From: DASWUZ01 sp036401375
GTDB taxonomy: Bacteria > Acidobacteriota > Terriglobia > Terriglobales > Acidobacteriaceae
Assembly (NCBI GenBank): GCA_036401375.1
Contig: DASWVB010000002.1
Span: 459,391-523,390 of the forward strand
Reading direction: 5' to 3'
Length of the DNA: 64,000 bases
Of this stretch, positions 60,908 to 64,000 are shown in pieces (the stretch's first letter is position 1; each line of letters opens with the position of its first letter). Below the pieces are notes generated by a model. It saw only the letters and a list, made by a program, of their open reading frames with translations, did no database searches and had not been told where the DNA came from. The position numbers and the translations under genes are program-made.

Positions 60908-61462
60908 ATGCAAGATGCTCCTCCGGGCTCCCGCCGCCCCCCCCGCACCATTGCGGGCAGGACGCGCCCTGCTGCCGCGCCCGCCTACCAGCAGGCCATG
61001 CAGCATTACCAGACCGCCATGCAGTTGATGCAGGAGGGCAAGTTCGAGAAGGCCCGTGGTGTCTTCGAAAAGCTCACGTCCAACGCCCCGCCGGAGCTGC
61101 TCGAGCGAGTGCGCGTCTACCTCGTCGCCTGCGAGCGAAACGTTACTCGCCCCGCGCTGACCTTTGAGAGCGCAGAGGAGCAGTACGACTACGCCATCTC
61201 GCTGCTCAATACAGGCAACTACGAAGAGGCCCGCGAACAGCTTGAGAGCATCCTCAAGACCAATGCCCGCGCCGATTACGCACATTACGGGCTGGCCATG
61301 CTCGAGAGCATGACAGGGCAGGCAGAGGAGTGTCTTGAACACCTCTCCCGCGCCATCAAGCTCAACCCTAGAAATCGAATCCAGGCGCGCAGCGACTCCG
61401 ACTTCCAGGACATGGCCGATGATCCACGCTTTACGGAACTCATTTATCCTGAGATTCCGTAG
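60908..61462 (+). CDS. Small TPR protein
   Basis: 184 residues. A proline/arginine-rich start (about 1-25) is followed by TPR-like helix pairs: YQTAMQLMQEGKFEKARGVFEKL, YDYAISLLNTGNYEEAREQLESIL, and YGLAMLESMTGQAEECLEHLSRAIKLNPRN. No signal peptide is present, so a cytoplasmic interaction role is likely. The ATG at 60908 is chosen for its AGGAAG seven bases upstream; a TTG two codons earlier is also in frame. It is 52 bases ahead of yvcK. Confidence 0.82.
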   Translation: MQDAPPGSRRPPRTIAGRTRPAAAPAYQQAMQHYQTAMQLMQEGKFEKARGVFEKLTSNAPPELLERVRVYLVACERNVTRPALTFESAEEQYDYAISLLNTGNYEEAREQLESILKTNARADYAHYGLAMLESMTGQAEECLEHLSRAIKLNPRNRIQARSDSDFQDMADDPRFTELIYPEIP

Positions 61463-61514
61463 TCTCTGATATCCGCATACCCGCGGTGGGGCTCTGCGAG
61501 CCACTGTCACTCCA

Positions 61515-62648
61515 ATGAAGTCAGACCCCAGCGTCCGATCGCCCCTCACTGCCAAGTCCGCCGCGGCTACCTCCCGGAGCCAGCGCGTCGTAGCCATGGG
61601 CGGCGGAACAGGACTCTCGACCATCCTGCGGGGCTTTCGCCGTCACGTCGCCTCTCCCCTCGGCGAGCAGCTCGGCGACAAAACTGAGAATGGCGACTGC
61701 CGGCAGCAATGCCCCATCAGCAACCTCGCCGCAGTCGTGAATGTGACCGACGATGGAGGCTCGAGCGGCCGCCTTCGTAAAGACCTCAAGATGCTGCCGC
61801 CCGGCGACCTGCGCAACTGCATGGTTGCGCTCTCTGAGGACGAACACCTCATCTCCCGCCTCTTTCAGCATCGGTTCAAGACCGGGGTGGGATTGCGCGG
61901 ACACAGCTTCGGCAACCTCTTCGTCGCGGCGCTCTCAGAGATGACCGGCGACTTTGCCCAGGCCATCAAGCTCTCTTCCCAGGTGCTCGCTACCCGAGGG
62001 CAGATCTATCCGGCGACTATCTCGAACGTGTCCCTCGTCGCCTTGATGGACGACGGTTCGCGGGTGCGGGGAGAGACCCGCATCAGCGCCAGCAAGCGGC
62101 GCATCGTGCAGCTGATGCTGGAGCCGGAGAAGGTTGAGCCGCTGCCCGAGACCCTCGACGCGATCGCGCGCGCGGACCTGATCACTATCGGCCCGGGCTC
62201 CCTCTACACCAGCCTCATCACCAACCTGCTGGTCAATGGAATTCCCCAGGCACTCGCTAACGCTACCGGGCAGCGTATTTTCCTCTGCAACCTCATGACC
62301 CAGGCGAATGAGAGCCTCGCGCTCACCGCCTCCCAGCACATCGAGAAAATCTACGAACACGCCGGTCAGCCAATCTTCGACTACGCCCTTGTCAATACCG
62401 CACCCGTGCCGGAGACAATCCGCCTGCGCTACGCCCGCGAAGGCGCCAGGCCGATTGAGCCGGACGTAGCCCGCATCGAGGCGATGGGGATTCGCTGCGT
62501 TAGCGGCGAGTTCGCCGCCGAAGGCGACGTCCTGCGCCACAATGCGGACCGGGTTGCCGAGACGGTGCTTAACATCGGCCTGAATGCCCCTATGCGGTCG
62601 AAGACGCCGCCTCAAATGGCTGCGATGCTGGATCCCACTTCGGTCTGA
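61515..62648 (+). CDS. YvcK/CofD-type gluconeogenesis factor
   Basis: 377 residues. VVAMGGGTGLSTILRGF, NVTDDGGSSGRLRKDLKMLPPGDLRNCMVAL and IGPGSLYTSLITNLLV are typical of YvcK, a UDP-sugar-binding protein needed for growth on gluconeogenic carbon and for cell-shape control in Bacillus. The related CofD makes F420, but the layout and the absence of other F420 genes favour YvcK. A 45-residue charged extension precedes the core. No RapZ or WhiA neighbour is visible. Confidence 0.9.
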   Translation: MKSDPSVRSPLTAKSAAATSRSQRVVAMGGGTGLSTILRGFRRHVASPLGEQLGDKTENGDCRQQCPISNLAAVVNVTDDGGSSGRLRKDLKMLPPGDLRNCMVALSEDEHLISRLFQHRFKTGVGLRGHSFGNLFVAALSEMTGDFAQAIKLSSQVLATRGQIYPATISNVSLVALMDDGSRVRGETRISASKRRIVQLMLEPEKVEPLPETLDAIARADLITIGPGSLYTSLITNLLVNGIPQALANATGQRIFLCNLMTQANESLALTASQHIEKIYEHAGQPIFDYALVNTAPVPETIRLRYAREGARPIEPDVARIEAMGIRCVSGEFAAEGDVLRHNADRVAETVLNIGLNAPMRSKTPPQMAAMLDPTSV

Positions 62649-62824
62649 AGCATCGGGTCGTCGCCTGGATGCAGTTCGGAAGACAGCCGGGCGCTGATAA
62701 TCGACCTGAAGCTTCATTGACCTACAGTCTTATGGGTGTGAACAAGGCCCAAGGCTGGCACGCTGCAATCTGATCAGTCTCTATGCAGCCGGTTGAGCCG
62801 GGTGGCACCATCGGAGGAGTACCC

Positions 62825-63601
62825 ATGATCGTAATCGACAATGAGCATGTGGAACTCGCCACGCCCTACGGCCCTATGCGCACTCACATCGTTCGTCCGG
62901 CAGCGCCGGGCAGATATCCCGGCATCGTCTTTTATTCGGAGATATTTCAGGTTACCGGCCCGATGCGCCGCGCCGCCGCGATGCTGGCCGGCCACGGCTA
63001 CGTGGTTGCGATTCCGGAGATCTACCACGAATTTGAACAGGCGGGCACCGTATTCGCCTACGACCAGGCTGGCTCCGACCGCGGCAATGTGCTGAAGACC
63101 TCAAAGCGACTCGCGAGCTACGATGCCGACGCCAGCGCCGTTCTTGACCACCTCAAGTCGCGCTCCGACACGACTGGCGCGCTTGGCGCAATGGGCATCT
63201 GCATCGGCGGCCACCTCGCCTTCCGCGCTGCCATGAACCGCGGCGTCCGCGCTGCTGCCTGCTTTTATGCGACGGACATCCATAAGGGCGGCCTCGCCAA
63301 GGAAGGCGACGACTCCCTGCTGCGCGCCGAAGACATTCAAGGCGAACTGCTGATGATCTGGGGTCGTCAGGACCCCCACATTCCTCTCGAAGGCCGCATG
63401 AAAGTGCTGGCCCGCCTCAACGAGGTCGGCGCCACCTTTAGCTGGCACGAGGTCAACGGCGCGCACGCCTTCATGCGCGACGAAGGCCCCCGTTACGACC
63501 CCGAACTGGCTCTCCACCTTTATAGGCTGGTGCTCGACTTCTTCCACCGCCGACTTGGCTCAGGCGATCTTTCGGCTGACGCGCAAGGCTGCGGGAGTTG
63601 A
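62825..63601 (+). CDS. Dienelactone hydrolase family protein
   Basis: 258 residues. The alpha/beta-hydrolase triad of dienelactone hydrolases is visible: Cys in MGICIGGH, Asp in WGRQDPHIP and His in VNGAHAFMRDEG. Members hydrolyse lactones or esters in the cytoplasm, and the substrate here is unknown. The ATG at 62825 is strongly supported by GGAGGAG at 62813-62819; an ATG 14 codons earlier has no such site. The end overlaps the next small gene by 47 bases. Confidence 0.92.
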   Translation: MIVIDNEHVELATPYGPMRTHIVRPAAPGRYPGIVFYSEIFQVTGPMRRAAAMLAGHGYVVAIPEIYHEFEQAGTVFAYDQAGSDRGNVLKTSKRLASYDADASAVLDHLKSRSDTTGALGAMGICIGGHLAFRAAMNRGVRAAACFYATDIHKGGLAKEGDDSLLRAEDIQGELLMIWGRQDPHIPLEGRMKVLARLNEVGATFSWHEVNGAHAFMRDEGPRYDPELALHLYRLVLDFFHRRLGSGDLSADAQGCGS

Positions 63602-63902
63602 TTCCGACATTGAGTTCAGCGATATGCCTGCGCGAACCGAGGAACAGCTCAGCCGCATGATCCGCTTCCGCGACCGGAAGAAGATCCCTGTAAGCCATCG
63701 TCTGGACCCGCAAGGCCTGGAGCGGCTCAAGTTCAAGGGCGAAGGTCACCTGACCCTCATCAACGACATCCTGACTAACCTCATGGAGGCTGAACAAGCC
63801 AGCGCCCGTCGTCAGGACCCAAGGGCAAGGAGCGTAATTGGTCTTGATTCCACCCTGATGAAGACTTCGCAGCTCAGGCAGACCGGGGGGATTGCCTGCT
63901 AA
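63555..63902 (+). CDS. BrnA-like antitoxin
   Basis: 115 residues from a TTG start. The stretch DSDIEFSDMPARTEEQL followed by KKIPVSHRLDPQGLERLKFKGEGHLTLINDILTNLM matches BrnA-type antitoxins, in which the ribbon-helix-helix part follows the RLD motif. Homology begins before the internal ATG at 63624, so the upstream start is preferred although it overlaps the hydrolase gene. No BrnT-like toxin lies before it. The last 30 residues are not part of the family core. Confidence 0.65.
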   Translation: MAQAIFRLTRKAAGVDSDIEFSDMPARTEEQLSRMIRFRDRKKIPVSHRLDPQGLERLKFKGEGHLTLINDILTNLMEAEQASARRQDPRARSVIGLDSTLMKTSQLRQTGGIAC

Positions 63903-63926
63903 ACTCTTCTGATTCCGAGGTAAAGC

Positions 63927-64000
63927 ATGACGAAAGCGCCGCCCCTACATGCCTCCCCCGCGAGCAGCAGAGTAAGCGCCCTCGCGTTTGCCCTCTGCGC
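63927..64000 (+). CDS. Start of a further gene, cut by the window edge
   Basis: ATG at 63927 with GAGG six bases upstream opens a frame that runs to the edge: MTKAPPLHASPASSRV then SALAFALC. The beginning looks like a cytoplasmic tail followed by a membrane helix or signal peptide. Nothing more can be said. Confidence 0.5.
   Translation, partial: MTKAPPLHASPASSRVSALAFALC

Overview
The window reads as chromosomal DNA of a high-GC Gram-negative soil bacterium, most likely an acidobacterium of the Terriglobia/Acidobacteriaceae type (Granulicella, Terriglobus, Edaphobacter and relatives). This is inferred from the gene mix: a hopanoid-type glycosyltransferase, GDP-heptose enzymes, a division transpeptidase with a PASTA domain, a large NHL/Ig-like secreted protein, DUF4252 and DUF2141 proteins, paired DUF3857 proteins and several periplasmic glycoside hydrolases. 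No phage, transposase, integrase, CRISPR array or rRNA was seen. The only transcription-factor-like gene is mraZ. One tRNA gene (Lys-TTT) is present.

Layout. 0-2.6 kb: end of a GDP-D-glycero-D-manno-heptose cluster (heptokinase end, an SDR epimerase, and a fused nucleotidyltransferase/phosphatase). 2.7-6.0 kb: HpnI-like and ArnT-like glycosyltransferases, convergent. 6.1-15.7 kb: central sugar metabolism (phosphoketolase, phosphohexomutase, glucose-6-phosphate isomerase) mixed with small secreted proteins, an SGNH hydrolase and a YkgJ-type protein. 16-22.5 kb: small secreted proteins, the 1037-residue NHL/Ig-like protein and a DHH phosphoesterase. 22.5-28.7 kb, minus strand: the head of the division and cell-wall cluster, mraZ-rsmH-ftsL-ftsI, which continues into a membrane-anchored BNR-type protein instead of murE. 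Four 10-bp-spaced GTGG-type boxes lie upstream of mraZ and look like its own operator. 29-40.3 kb: a DUF2127 membrane protein, a fasciclin protein and four glycoside hydrolases (GH3 and GH116 on minus; GH36 and a second GH3 on plus).

40.3-46.1 kb: a membrane protein gene broken by a one-base deletion in a G run, a beta-carbonic anhydrase, Ku, and a compact larE-larC-larB operon for the nickel-pincer cofactor. The operon has no larA beside it, and its LarC carries 33 histidines in an 85-residue insert. 46.4-51.3 kb: a TPR protein translationally coupled to a ClC channel/transporter, then a polytopic membrane protein. 51.3-57 kb: two DUF3857/transglutaminase-like secreted proteins, the second of which appears to have lost the catalytic Cys and His, and an acyltransferase-3 protein. 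57.2-64 kb: tRNA-Lys, galT with an ATP-grasp gene, DUF4254, a small TPR protein, YvcK/CofD, a dienelactone hydrolase, a BrnA-like antitoxin without a visible toxin, and the start of one more gene.

Functional threads. The envelope theme is strong (heptose, hopanoid and lipid glycosylation, division, O-acylation). Sugar uptake products could feed from the alpha-galactosidase and beta-glucosidases through GalT, the phosphohexomutase and Pgi to phosphoketolase. No wholly new multi-gene system is obvious. The most unusual items are the orphan lar operon with its His-rich LarC, the catalytically degenerate DUF3857 paralogue, the mraZ box array, the fused HddC-GmhB enzyme, and the frameshifted membrane gene.
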